Shown here: piece after piece, positions 42,963-50,924 of the stretch
How the letters are laid out: every line of letters begins with the position of its first letter
How positions within the stretch are numbered: the first letter of the stretch is position 1
Assembly (NCBI GenBank): GCA_947305735.1
Contig: CAMZEO010000004.1
Coordinates: forward strand, 1-50,924
Length of the DNA stretch: 50,924 nt
Origin: an uncultured Planctomycetales bacterium
Lineage (GTDB): Bacteria > Planctomycetota > Planctomycetia > Pirellulales > Thermoguttaceae
Reading direction: 5' to 3'
Made by a program: the position numbers and the translations under genes
Notes under the pieces: generated by a model
The model's database searches: none
What the model saw: only the letters and a program-made list of their open reading frames with translations
Told to the model about the DNA's origin: nothing

Positions 42963-43989
42963 TCCCCTCCCCCTTGTTTTCTTAAAATCCAGGTTTTTTA
43001 GAACGCTGCGTCACGATCCTATCGACGTCTTTTTCGGATCGGCGCTCTCCTGTTTCGCGACGAGGTCGGAGCGAGGTTTCGCACCGATTTTGCGTCGGAA
43101 TAGTCAAGTAACGACGCGTTTTTGCGTTGTCGTCGAATTGGAATCCGGCGACTGGACGTAGGAAGTTCCTCCGCGGAAAAGTATGGATGGGAAAAGTTCG
43201 GGATGGGACGGGGCGTTGGTTCGGACGACGGGAATTTGGAAAGCGGAGACGAAACTGGAACGTTTTCGTCGAACGCTATGAAAAAACAATGACCTTTTCG
43301 CTTTATCAGCCTTTAGGTCGCGGATTTTTTCGTTGATTTTACTGGTCGTTTCCGGAACGCAGGAGGCGTCTCGGCGTTTTTTCTGATGACTTTTCTTGAT
43401 ACCCGCCCGAGATCGTATTCCGCAATCTCGCGGCGAAGAAGGGCGCTCGCCCGCCGCGCGGATTCGTTTCCAACGCCGAGCAAGTTGCCGCGCGGTCTTT
43501 ACCATAGTCGCTCGTCGCAATGTAACCGATTCAAAACTTGTTCGCTTGACGGGACGATCTCCCGTAAAACAACCGCGGCGATATTGAAGCTTTTTTCGTC
43601 GCGCGACGCTTCATACCCGCTATTAGCGGCGTCTTTACGATTATGTTGGAAAACGACGATTGCGTTTGCGGCTTTTTCGATTGAACTTCAATCGTTATTT
43701 TCTCTGTGTCTTACTTGTTTTGTTCATTTTAAAAAACAAGCGTTCCATTGGGTAGTTTTTTTTTCTTACGGCGCTATAATTGCCAATAGTGACGAGACGT
43801 CCGTCGCGCCTTCTTTCTGAAGGCGCGCGGTCGACTTGATTTTCCACGCGAGCAAGATAGTAGGATAAAAACGTCGCCGATCGTTTTGCGCGACGATTGA
43901 CATAATATTACGCCGAGGCGCGCGACGCGGCGATCTTAAACGCGCGCCGTTTGCGAGAACGATCGCTAATTTGAACACAGAGGCTATCA
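42963..43989. other. gene-poor stretch between uvrA and ftsH
   Basis: About 1 kb with no credible gene. Track ORFs here (43104-43520 minus, 43386-43820 plus) have odd composition and resemble nothing. It contains many T-runs, a TATAAT at 43775-43780 without a good -35, TTGACA near 43896 without a good -10, and a 9-bp hairpin at 43805-43827. It probably holds the ftsH leader and promoter. Confidence 0.4.
43805..43827 (+). other. strong hairpin in the ftsH upstream region
   Basis: CGCGCCTTC/GAAGGCGCG perfect 9-bp stem with a 5-nt loop (TTTCT), 25 bp after a TATAAT box and 163 bp before the ftsH ATG. No T-run follows on either strand, so it is not a terminator. Confidence 0.5.
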
Positions 43990-46662
43990 ATGAGCAATCG
44001 ACCGCGTTTTAGCAGCCGGTTTGAAGATAGGCGCTCGAACGTCTTGTTTGGCGTTCGACGCGACGACAAAGACGAACGTCCGATCAGCGACGATCTGTAC
44101 GATCGGATTCCCGAGCGTTTCAAAAAACCCAGGGACGAGGACAAGCGCGGCGACGAAAAGAAAGACGACGCCTTCCATAAGATTCGTCGTCCCGATCGAA
44201 GAGACGATCCGTCCGAATCAAAACCGTTCCAATCTCAGAATTCGGGCGGAGACGGAAACGGCTCGGGAATTCCCCCGCGTCGTTCCGATTTTTCGAAGGT
44301 AATCTTTATCATTTCGCTCGTAGCGCTTGGATACTTTGCTTATCAGTCGTTCTATGTGGAGAAATCGACCGAAATTACCTGGACCGCGTTCAATAATCTG
44401 CTGGATTCCAACCAAGTCGAGTCGGCTCTTCTCAAGGGATCGCGCCTTTCGGGCGAGTTGCGAGGCGTCCCCGAACTTGAATATTGGCCCGACGTCCTGC
44501 CCGACGGAAAAGCCGTGTTCGAAGCGCTTGTCGAACAGTACGATCGCGCGAATCCGGAGCTCGCCAGGAAGTTCGATCGAGGGCTGGAAGACCGGCTTGG
44601 AACCGAAAAACTGACGGTCGCGCGCAAGAAGACGACCGACGCGTCGGGAGCGTCCGTCGTTCAACTCGACCTGACGCTCGAAGACGGCTCCGTCTTTAGG
44701 AGCGTTAATTTGCCCGGTTCCGCTACCGAGGACGAGGAGAAAATTGCGAAAGAATCGTTGGCGGAGAGCTACAAACTAGGGCTTAAGTTGAATCAGCGTT
44801 GGGTGTTAAAAGACGCCGATCGCAGGAGCCGCGCCGCCAGAGGCTCCAAAATTATGGTCGAAGTCAAGAGCGGGAAAGCGGTTCGCAAAATCTTTTGCAA
44901 AAGATACGTTTGCGAGGCGCCCGCGTTCGCGTTTTCCGATCAGTCGATCGACAAGCGTTTGCGCGAAAGACTTCAGTCTTATTCGTCCGACGCGCCTTCC
45001 GACAGTTCCTCCTGGATTATGATGATTTCGGTCGGCGTTTCGATCCTGTTTCTTGTCCTGCTGTTCCGAATGTTCCGCAACACCAGCGAGCAAATGTTCG
45101 GCGGAGGCATGGGCGGAATTGTGAAAAGTCTGGCCAAACGGTACGAACCCAATTCGTCCAAGCGCGTGACTTTTGAAGACGTCGCGGGAATGGAATCCGT
45201 CAAGGCGGAACTCGTCGAGATCGTCGATTACCTGAAGAACCCCGCAAAATACGAAAGAATGGGCGCCAGGGTGCCGAAAGGAACTTTGTTGTTCGGCCCT
45301 CCGGGAACCGGCAAGACTCTGCTCGCAAGAGCGGTCGCCGGAGAAGCGAACGTGCCCTTCTTCTCGATTAACGGTTCGGAATTTATCCAAATGTTTGTCG
45401 GCGTCGGAGCGAGTCGCGTGCGCGACCTGTTCGCAACCGCGAAAGAAAACGCGCCGTCGATCCTCTTCATCGACGAAATCGACGCCGTCGGACGCCAGCG
45501 CGGCGCCGGAGTCGGAGGAGGTCAGGACGAACGCGAGCAGACGCTCAATCAGATTCTTAGCGAGATGGACGGGTTTGCTCAAAACGATTCCGTTATGGTC
45601 ATGGCGTCGACGAACAGACCCGACGTCTTAGATCCCGCGCTCATGAGACCGGGACGTTTCGATCGACACATTACGGTCGGACGACCTTCGATGAAAGGTC
45701 GCGTCGACATTTTCAAAGTCTACTTGAAGAAGATTCCGTATTCCTCCGACGTCGACGTCGACAAACTCGCGAAGACTTCCGCCGGGTTTACGGGCGCCGA
45801 CATTCGAAATTTCGTCAACGAGGCGACGCTTTGGGCGACGCGCAACAACAAAGACGTCGTCGAAGCGTCCGATTTCGATTTCGCGTTCGAAAAAATATCG
45901 CTCGGACTTAAGCGCGACGAGATTATTTCTCCGGAAAACAAACGCAAGACGGCGTATCACGAGGCCGGGCACGCGCTCGTCGGCTGGTTCATGCCAAACG
46001 GCTCTCGCGTTCACAAGATCACGGTCATTCCGCGAGGGCGAGCGCTCGGCGTCACGTGGAGTTTGCCCGACGACGATCAGCTCAATTACGACGAGTCGGA
46101 AGCGCGCGCGACGCTAGCGCACCTGCTTGCCGGACGCGCCGCGGAAATTCTCGTCTACAACGAAAACTCTTCCGGCGTCGAAAACGATTTGCAACGCGCG
46201 ACCGAGTTGGCGAGAAACATGGTCACGCGTTGGGGGATGAGCGAGACGTTCGGTCCCGTCGCTTATCCCGATACGGAAACGCACCCGTTCCTGGGGCGCG
46301 AAATGTCCACAGGAACCCGATCGTACAGCGAAGACGCCGCGAGACTTATCGACCTGGAAGTGCGCAAAACGATAGAAGCCGCCGACGAAACGGCGAGGAA
46401 TCTCCTCATTGAAAAGCGCGATTTGTTCGAAGCGCTCGCCGACGCCCTGGTCGAGGAGGAAGAACTCGACGAAGCGAGAATTCGCGAGATTCTCGGTCCT
46501 TCGCCCAACGACAAAAAGGACGAGGAAGCAAAACAAGAAGAAAACGCGTCCGGAGAACCGTCAAGCGGAGATTTCAAGGAGGTCGACGGAGCGATCGAAC
46601 CGATTTCCATCGACCTTGACGGGGATTCCGACGACATTTTTGAAGACGCGGAAGAGCGTTGA
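43990..46662 (+). CDS. ftsH: ATP-dependent zinc metalloprotease FtsH, with long periplasmic domain
   Basis: 890 residues. FtsH degrades membrane and short-lived cytosolic proteins. Residues 1-100 are a hydrophilic, Arg/Asp-rich extension that other FtsH proteins lack. TM1 is at about 103-122 ([18 protein letters not shown]) and TM2 at about 342-363 ([18 protein letters not shown]), enclosing some 220 residues outside, about three times the E. coli size. The AAA+ core has GPPGTGKT (436-443), [12 protein letters not shown] and the second region of homology ([21 protein letters not shown]). The zinc site HEAGH is at 657-661. GAGG precedes the ATG. The C-terminus is acidic. It ends just before ruvX with 2 bp between. 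Confidence 0.95.
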   Translation: MSNRPRFSSRFEDRRSNVLFGVRRDDKDERPISDDLYDRIPERFKKPRDEDKRGDEKKDDAFHKIRRPDRRDDPSESKPFQSQNSGGDGNGSGIPPRRSDFSKVIFIISLVALGYFAYQSFYVEKSTEITWTAFNNLLDSNQVESALLKGSRLSGELRGVPELEYWPDVLPDGKAVFEALVEQYDRANPELARKFDRGLEDRLGTEKLTVARKKTTDASGASVVQLDLTLEDGSVFRSVNLPGSATEDEEKIAKESLAESYKLGLKLNQRWVLKDADRRSRAARGSKIMVEVKSGKAVRKIFCKRYVCEAPAFAFSDQSIDKRLRERLQSYSSDAPSDSSSWIMMISVGVSILFLVLLFRMFRNTSEQMFGGGMGGIVKSLAKRYEPNSSKRVTFEDVAGMESVKAELVEIVDYLKNPAKYERMGARVPKGTLLFGPPGTGKTLLARAVAGEANVPFFSINGSEFIQMFVGVGASRVRDLFATAKENAPSILFIDEIDAVGRQRGAGVGGGQDEREQTLNQILSEMDGFAQNDSVMVMASTNRPDVLDPALMRPGRFDRHITVGRPSMKGRVDIFKVYLKKIPYSSDVDVDKLAKTSAGFTGADIRNFVNEATLWATRNNKDVVEASDFDFAFEKISLGLKRDEIISPENKRKTAYHEAGHALVGWFMPNGSRVHKITVIPRGRALGVTWSLPDDDQLNYDESEARATLAHLLAGRAAEILVYNENSSGVENDLQRATELARNMVTRWGMSETFGPVAYPDTETHPFLGREMSTGTRSYSEDAARLIDLEVRKTIEAADETARNLLIEKRDLFEALADALVEEEELDEARIREILGPSPNDKKDEEAKQEENASGEPSSGDFKEVDGAIEPISIDLDGDSDDIFEDAEER

Positions 46663-46664
46663 CG

Positions 46665-47138
46665 ATGGCGATTCCAACAAGCCCCCCCGAAAAGGGAAGA
46701 ATCGCGGGCGTGGATTACGGCGACGCGCGAATTGGCGTCGCCGTGTGCGATCCCGAGAGAATCATGGCGTTTCCCTACGAAATCTACCGTCGCCGGAATG
46801 AAAAGCTCGATTTGCGATATTTCCAAGAGCTGGTCAAAAAGGAGGGGATCGTCCATTTTGTCCTCGGTCTGCCCCTTCGCAACAACGGGGAGATTAGCGA
46901 CAAAGCGCGCGACGCGATGGATTTCGGCGACAAATTAGCCGAAGCGACCGGCGTCTCGATCGACTATATGGACGAGCGTTTTACAAGCCGCGAGGCGGAG
47001 TATTATCTGCGTCTGGGCAATCTTAACGCGAAGCGCCGCAAGGCGAAGCTCGACGCCGTCGCCGCGCAAATTATCTTGACGACTTATCTTGAAAGAGGGT
47101 GCGTCGGAACGGTCGATTTCGCGCCGCTCGACGATTGA
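46665..47138 (+). CDS. ruvX: putative pre-16S rRNA nuclease RuvX/YqgF
   Basis: 157 residues. The RNase H-like fold is marked by GVDYGDARIGVAV (first Asp), VLGLPLRNNGE, DYMDERFTSREAE and KLDAVAAQIIL (last Asp). YqgF matures 16S rRNA 5' ends and may also act on DNA junctions. The ATG at 46665 follows the ftsH stop (46660-46662) by two bases; the TTG at 46659 in the track overlaps that stop. It is translated with ftsH. No clear terminator follows before the converging MenC-like gene. Confidence 0.9.
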   Translation: MAIPTSPPEKGRIAGVDYGDARIGVAVCDPERIMAFPYEIYRRRNEKLDLRYFQELVKKEGIVHFVLGLPLRNNGEISDKARDAMDFGDKLAEATGVSIDYMDERFTSREAEYYLRLGNLNAKRRKAKLDAVAAQIILTTYLERGCVGTVDFAPLDD

Positions 47139-47263
47139 CGCGAGCGTTTTCCGAGACGTTGAAATCCGGAGTTCGCGTCCCGTCGTCGGAGGCGCGATTG
47201 TCGGGGCGGTCGGCGCGTCGAAAAAAACGTTGAGGAGAACTCGCGTCGAGCCGCGTTGAAAGA

Positions 47264-47305
47264 ATCAAAAGAGCCGGGGAGAGAGCGGACGTCTTTTCCC
47301 GGCTC
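47264..47305 (-). terminator. terminator of the MenC-like gene
   Basis: Minus-strand GAGCCGGG/CCCGGCTC, perfect 8-bp stem, followed by TTTTGATTCTTT, 30 bp past the stop. Confidence 0.7.
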
Positions 47306-47335
47306 GCGTCGTTTCGTCGTTCGCTCGATCGACGG

Positions 47336-48499
47336 TTATTCGCGAACGTATTCAAATTTGTCGACGACGTGTTTGCTCATCTCGTCAAGGTTTGGTTCGG
47401 CGCCGATTCCGGGTTCGTCCCATAGCTCGACGCAACGGAAATCGCGCGCGGGTCTGTTCTTTTTTTCGTCGCCCGGCTCTTCGACCAGCGTCGTTGTAAG
47501 CGCGGGAACGAGGTCGTATTCGAACAACTCTTCAAACCGGACGTAGTCCGTTGGAAGAACAAAATTGGACGTCGACGCGAGCGCCGCCAAATGTCGAAAG
47601 CCGAGCGACGATTGAAGATCAAATCCGGCGTAACAGCCGACGCCTTTGGACTCCGCAAGTTTCGCGATTCGACGCGACTCCGCGAGACCGCCCGCGCGAC
47701 CGGGCTTTAGGCAGACGTAGCCGCACGCCTCGACGTCGAAGGCAATTTCCGCGTCCGCGAGCGATTCGATCGATTCGTCCAGACAGATCGGGGTGCGAAT
47801 TGTCTGCTTGAGCATGGCGTGAGCGACGAAATCGCGCGGATTGAGCGGTTGTTCCAGGCAAACCAGCGAAAAATCGTCCATGCGGTAAAGCGTGTCGGCG
47901 TGCTTGTCCAATTCCAGCGCTCCTTCGACGTCTACTTGCAACTGCAGCCACGACGGATAGTCCACGCGCGCGAAACTCACGACCTGAACGTCCCAGCCGG
48001 GTCGGATTTTTAGAGAGACGCGTTTGAAATTCTCGTCGCAAGCGCGCTGCAAGCCCGAAAAAAACTCCTCGCGTTGAACGGAACGGTCGAACGTCAGACC
48101 TATTTTCAGCGGTTTCTTTTCGCCACCAAGGACTTGCCAGAGCGGCTTGTTCAACTGGCGCGCGTTGAGGTCCTGCCACGCCGTCTCGACCGCCGCTTTC
48201 GCGAATTTGTTGCCTCGAACGCGAGAATACGTTTCTTCCAACACGTCGACGCTCGCGAGACCGCCTTTCTCCAAAACGCGCGGCGCTATCTGATCGCGAA
48301 GCGCGACGAACGTTCCGCCGGACCACTCGCTTGTCGTCAACGGCGCGTTGCCGGGCGCGACTTCGCCCCAGCCCGACGTCCCCTGGCTTTCCATACGAAC
48401 GACGACGACGTCGCAATGGTCGATTGACGCGTCGGCGACGCGCGCGGGTTGTTTCAGAGGAAGTCTTAACAAATAACCTTCGAGACGATCGATACGCAT
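47336..48499 (-). CDS. enolase-superfamily enzyme, o-succinylbenzoate synthase-like
   Basis: 387 residues of the muconate lactonising subgroup. The Lys-x-Lys pair is VSLKIRP, the metal ligands lie in LQVDVEGA, CLEQPL and CLDESIES, and the second catalytic Lys is in VCLKPGRAGG. These match o-succinylbenzoate synthase (MenC, menaquinone pathway) and N-acylamino acid racemase, which cannot be separated by eye; dipeptide epimerase is also possible. No other men gene is nearby, so I leave the symbol blank. GGAG is upstream of the ATG. It converges on ruvX. Confidence 0.8.
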   Translation of the reverse strand: MRIDRLEGYLLRLPLKQPARVADASIDHCDVVVVRMESQGTSGWGEVAPGNAPLTTSEWSGGTFVALRDQIAPRVLEKGGLASVDVLEETYSRVRGNKFAKAAVETAWQDLNARQLNKPLWQVLGGEKKPLKIGLTFDRSVQREEFFSGLQRACDENFKRVSLKIRPGWDVQVVSFARVDYPSWLQLQVDVEGALELDKHADTLYRMDDFSLVCLEQPLNPRDFVAHAMLKQTIRTPICLDESIESLADAEIAFDVEACGYVCLKPGRAGGLAESRRIAKLAESKGVGCYAGFDLQSSLGFRHLAALASTSNFVLPTDYVRFEELFEYDLVPALTTTLVEEPGDEKKNRPARDFRCVELWDEPGIGAEPNLDEMSKHVVDKFEYVRE

Positions 48500-48818
48500 G
48501 ATTTTAAGGGCTCCAAAAAGGGTTGACTCTCGACGATCGCCTTTTTTCGCGCGACGTCGCCCCTAATTGTAGCAAAACGCGGTTCCGGCGCAAGTTCTTT
48601 TTAAACGATTGGCGCGTTTGCGGCGAACTTCTTTGACGAATTTAGCCGAAATTCAAAGATTGTTAAAAAAAAAAGTAAGTTTTGTGACGATTGTGACGAT
48701 TTTAACGAACAAGAGTGTTTCCAAGGCGACGCGCCCGTTTGCCGAGGGGACGAATCCGCTTTTCACTGACCAGTTTATTGTTTGCGCGAATGCGCGTTTT
48801 TGGATCGGAACGTTTATC

Positions 48819-50609
48819 ATGGATTGGATGAAAATCGCAGTCGCGGGAGTCGCGGTCGTCGCTTCCTGCGGAGTCGCCCAACGCGGTTGGGCTCAGGAGC
48901 CGACGAATCAGACGATTCTCGGACGAACCAGGATTGTGGGGGAAACAAGAGCGACAAACGCCGCCGAACCTGTCTTTTACGTGCCTTCCGCTCGCGAACG
49001 GTCTTCGGTTGACTCCAATTATCAGGGCTATTTCGTTCCCTCGTCCTCGCAGGTTCGATTTGTCGAACCGAAAAACCCGTTTGAATCGAACGCGTATCTG
49101 GGAACGCGATCGGACGCTCCCGCTCCTATTTCGCCCGAAGGCTATAACGCTAGATTGTGCCGGTTTGAGGAACGCGTCGCGATGCCCGCTCTCGAACAAG
49201 AGGAGGACGGCGCTCTTCCAGTCGTTACTGGAGCCTTAGCTTCGAGTTCCGTCGCGTCGGACGCGCTTTTCGATTTCGGCGATCTTGAAGAAGCGCCCGT
49301 TCCCACGACGGTTTCCGCTCAAACTGCGACGGAAATGTCCGCGCCCGCGATCGCGCCGTTGAGCGAGGCGTCGACTTCGCTTCCGATAACCGCGCCATCG
49401 GAGCCCGATCTCATCGTTTTCGAGTCGGTGCCGCAACCTGTCGATTCGACGGGAAAAACTCCGCTTCCGTATCCGACAAAACCTGCGAACAGAGTCGGAA
49501 AGACGCGTCCAATTAATGTGCCGACGATTATTCCGAAAGCGAAAAGTTCCCGCGAGAACAGTTTTGCGAATCCCGCCGCCTCCGGACGGTATTACGCGTC
49601 CGGTATGGGACGCGCTTCTCGACGGTTCCAGCCCGCGCGCGGACCTTTCTACGACTCGGTTATGGGCGCGATTACTGGCGCGCCCAACTCGACGACCGGG
49701 GGAACTAACTCGGCGACTGAAGGACAGACCGCGCGTTCCGGGTCCGATCCTGGTCGGCAAACGCTTCCAAACGATTTCACCCTCGTCAATACGAGCGTCG
49801 ATTCCGGCGTCGATTCCGTTCCTCCCGCGCCGTCGACCGCGCCGAGTCAGGACTCTTCCCCCGCCGAGTCGAAAACAAGCGTCGCGAACGCGACCGTCGC
49901 GATCGACGCGACGGGATCGATTGACTCGAGGAAAACTACCGGATTCCCGGAATACGCGTTTGGCGAGGGAATTGCCCTCAACGAGCCGCGCGTAATGTCC
50001 GGACTCGTCGCCGACGTCGAATATTTGGGTTGGCAGACGGAACTCTGCGATTCTTCTTCGATTTCGACGATTGGATCGGGGCTTCGTTCGCGACTTGGTT
50101 TTCGCGCCGTTTCCGGTTGGGATATCGACTGGAACTATACCTATTTTGACGGAAGTAAAACTCGCGCTTCGCAAAGCGCCGACGTCAATCTCGCCGAGTA
50201 TGGTCTCGAATTGGGAAAATGGAGTTGGCGTTACGATAGCGGGATTCGACCATTCGTCGGGTTCCAATGGTCTCAACTTAATCAATCGTCCTCGAAAGGC
50301 GGTTCGAAGCACGACTCTTACGGAATAAGGTTTGGAGCGGAGTGGAAACGCGATCTTCGCTGGAATTTCCAAGCCTTCGCGCGCGCGTCGGGCGTCGTCG
50401 GCGTCGGCCAGACCGGATCGCAAGGCGTTTACTATACGGACGGCGCGGGAGCCGCGGAAACCGCGCTTGGTTTGGCGTGGAGAAAGGGAAATTTCCAGGC
50501 GCGCGGAGGTTACGAGTTTAACGACTGGTTCAACGCCGCCAAAGTCTCGGGGAAAAACAACGATTTTATGGCGTACGGATGGTTTGTCGGCTTGTCTTGG
50601 AACCATTAA
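48819..50609 (+). CDS. exported protein with long disordered linker and C-terminal outer-membrane barrel
   Basis: 596 residues from ATG 48819; the 70 extra codons in the track are not protein-like. A signal peptide (IAVAGVAVVASCGVAQRGWAQ) is followed by a long Ser/Pro/Thr/Ala-rich stretch to about 390. The last 200 residues show alternating aromatic strands ending in AYGWFVGLSWNH, a beta-barrel outer-membrane signature (WNYTYFDG, YGLELGKWSWRYDSGIRPFVGFQW, GGYEFNDWFN). Several planctomycete barrels of this kind are known, but the function is not. A strong terminator follows at 50640. Possibly a surface-exposed porin or adhesin (inference). Confidence 0.75.
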   Translation: MDWMKIAVAGVAVVASCGVAQRGWAQEPTNQTILGRTRIVGETRATNAAEPVFYVPSARERSSVDSNYQGYFVPSSSQVRFVEPKNPFESNAYLGTRSDAPAPISPEGYNARLCRFEERVAMPALEQEEDGALPVVTGALASSSVASDALFDFGDLEEAPVPTTVSAQTATEMSAPAIAPLSEASTSLPITAPSEPDLIVFESVPQPVDSTGKTPLPYPTKPANRVGKTRPINVPTIIPKAKSSRENSFANPAASGRYYASGMGRASRRFQPARGPFYDSVMGAITGAPNSTTGGTNSATEGQTARSGSDPGRQTLPNDFTLVNTSVDSGVDSVPPAPSTAPSQDSSPAESKTSVANATVAIDATGSIDSRKTTGFPEYAFGEGIALNEPRVMSGLVADVEYLGWQTELCDSSSISTIGSGLRSRLGFRAVSGWDIDWNYTYFDGSKTRASQSADVNLAEYGLELGKWSWRYDSGIRPFVGFQWSQLNQSSSKGGSKHDSYGIRFGAEWKRDLRWNFQAFARASGVVGVGQTGSQGVYYTDGAGAAETALGLAWRKGNFQARGGYEFNDWFNAAKVSGKNNDFMAYGWFVGLSWNH

Positions 50610-50639
50610 GCGCGATTTAAAACCGGTCTGAAGCGGAAG

Positions 50640-50686
50640 ACCGTCGGCAGTCGAAAATTTGAGGACTGTCGGCGGTTTTTCTTTTT
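50640..50686 (+). terminator. terminator of the barrel protein gene
   Basis: ACCGTCGGCAGTC/GACTGTCGGCGGT, 13-bp stem with two G-T pairs, 11-nt loop, followed by TTTTCTTTTT. Confidence 0.85.
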
Positions 50687-50811
50687 AAACCGCGTTCGAA
50701 AAGTCGTCGGTCGGGGCAAGGACGAAGGTCGCAAGTCGGACGACAAAACGCGAGAGTTGACGGAGCCGCGGTCGCGGGTTGTTCGTCGGCTCCAAAAACG
50801 AGAACATTTGC

Positions 50812-50831
50812 GCCGCGCGACGTCGCGCGGC
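50812..50831. repeat. 20-bp perfect palindrome
   Basis: GCCGCGCGACGTCGCGCGGC is fully self-complementary with an ACGT centre. No T-run follows on either strand, so it is more like a regulator site or cruciform than a terminator. It lies 61 bp upstream of the last promoter of the window. Confidence 0.4.
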
Positions 50832-50891
50832 AATATTTCCATATCGAGTCGCCGCGTTCCAAATAATTTTTGAAAAAAATCTAAAACCCGC

Positions 50892-50919
50892 TTGACGAAC
50901 GGCGGTTTGGGGTTATACT
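50892..50919 (+). promoter_or_regulatory. promoter of a gene beyond the window
   Basis: TTGACG (50892-50897), 16-bp spacer, TATACT (50914-50919). The start would lie just at or past the window end. Confidence 0.6.
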
Positions 50920-50924
50920 CGTCA

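Noticed and set aside
43160-43230. 5S rRNA-like words on the minus strand (CCCCGTCCCATCCCGAAC)
   Set aside because: The flanking sequence does not continue into the 5S loop and helix pattern, and no paired ends were found.
43386-43820. 144-aa plus-strand ORF in the uvrA-ftsH gap
   Set aside because: No ribosome site, codon use unlike neighbours, and no recognisable motif; weak hydrophobic stretch only.
1-50924. CRISPR arrays, transposases, integrases, attachment sites
   Set aside because: No regularly spaced repeats, transposase motifs or terminal inverted repeats with target duplications were seen, including around the mcrBC island.

Overview
The window looks like chromosomal DNA of a member of the Planctomycetota. 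The strongest markers are a DUF1559 prepilin-like protein with a neighbouring regulatory-domain lipoprotein, a secreted thioredoxin-fold/protease-like fusion, and a C-terminal outer-membrane barrel protein. DNA is about 50-60% G+C with heavy use of GTC, GAC, GCG and CGC codons. A Pirellulales-like lineage, perhaps gut-associated, would fit the sugar-hydrolase content, but that placement is inference. I saw no rRNA or tRNA genes, CRISPR array, transposase or phage genes.

Layout. 1-4.2 kb: the end of asd, aspC with a decayed second copy of its 3' end, and the tail-specific protease prc. 4.3-8.9 kb: a defence-type island (mcrB, mcrC, and an AAA/DUF4143 ATPase under its own consensus promoter flanked by an operator-like repeat pair). 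9.1-14.5 kb (minus): an RNA and ribosome maturation operon NUDIX-rph-phoH-pgpH-ybeY. 14.7-26.0 kb: secreted and envelope proteins, with two divergently transcribed glycan-active genes (one frameshifted, one GH78-like), a TPR lipoprotein, a membrane protein coupled to scpB, and a sialidase-like propeller protein. 26.3-29.2 kb (minus): DUF2344-rng-rplU, with a long structured leader before rplU.

29.6-34.2 kb (minus): a permease-less regulatory PTS, hpf-ptsN-ptsN-ptsH-ptsI, broken up by strong terminators and several promoters. HPr keeps both His15 and Ser46. 34.6-37.4 kb (minus): DUF1559 protein plus lipoprotein, and a metallophosphoesterase. 37.8-39.4 kb (minus): ilvN-ilvC without ilvB. 39.7-42.8 kb (minus): a long, divergent UvrA. 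42.8-44.0 kb: a gene-free stretch. 44.0-47.1 kb: ftsH-ruvX. 47.3-48.5 kb (minus): a MenC-like enolase-superfamily enzyme. 48.8-50.6 kb: an outer-membrane barrel protein. The window ends in a promoter for a gene outside it.

Most genes are ordinary housekeeping functions. The best candidates for something new are the thioredoxin/pseudo-protease fusion, the mosaic EVE-McrB locus with its linked ATPase, the hpf-PTS regulatory cluster with its termination signals, the rplU leader, and a possible orphan small RNA behind ilvC. Promoter and terminator calls come from reading by eye; stems and spacers were counted, but no energies were computed.
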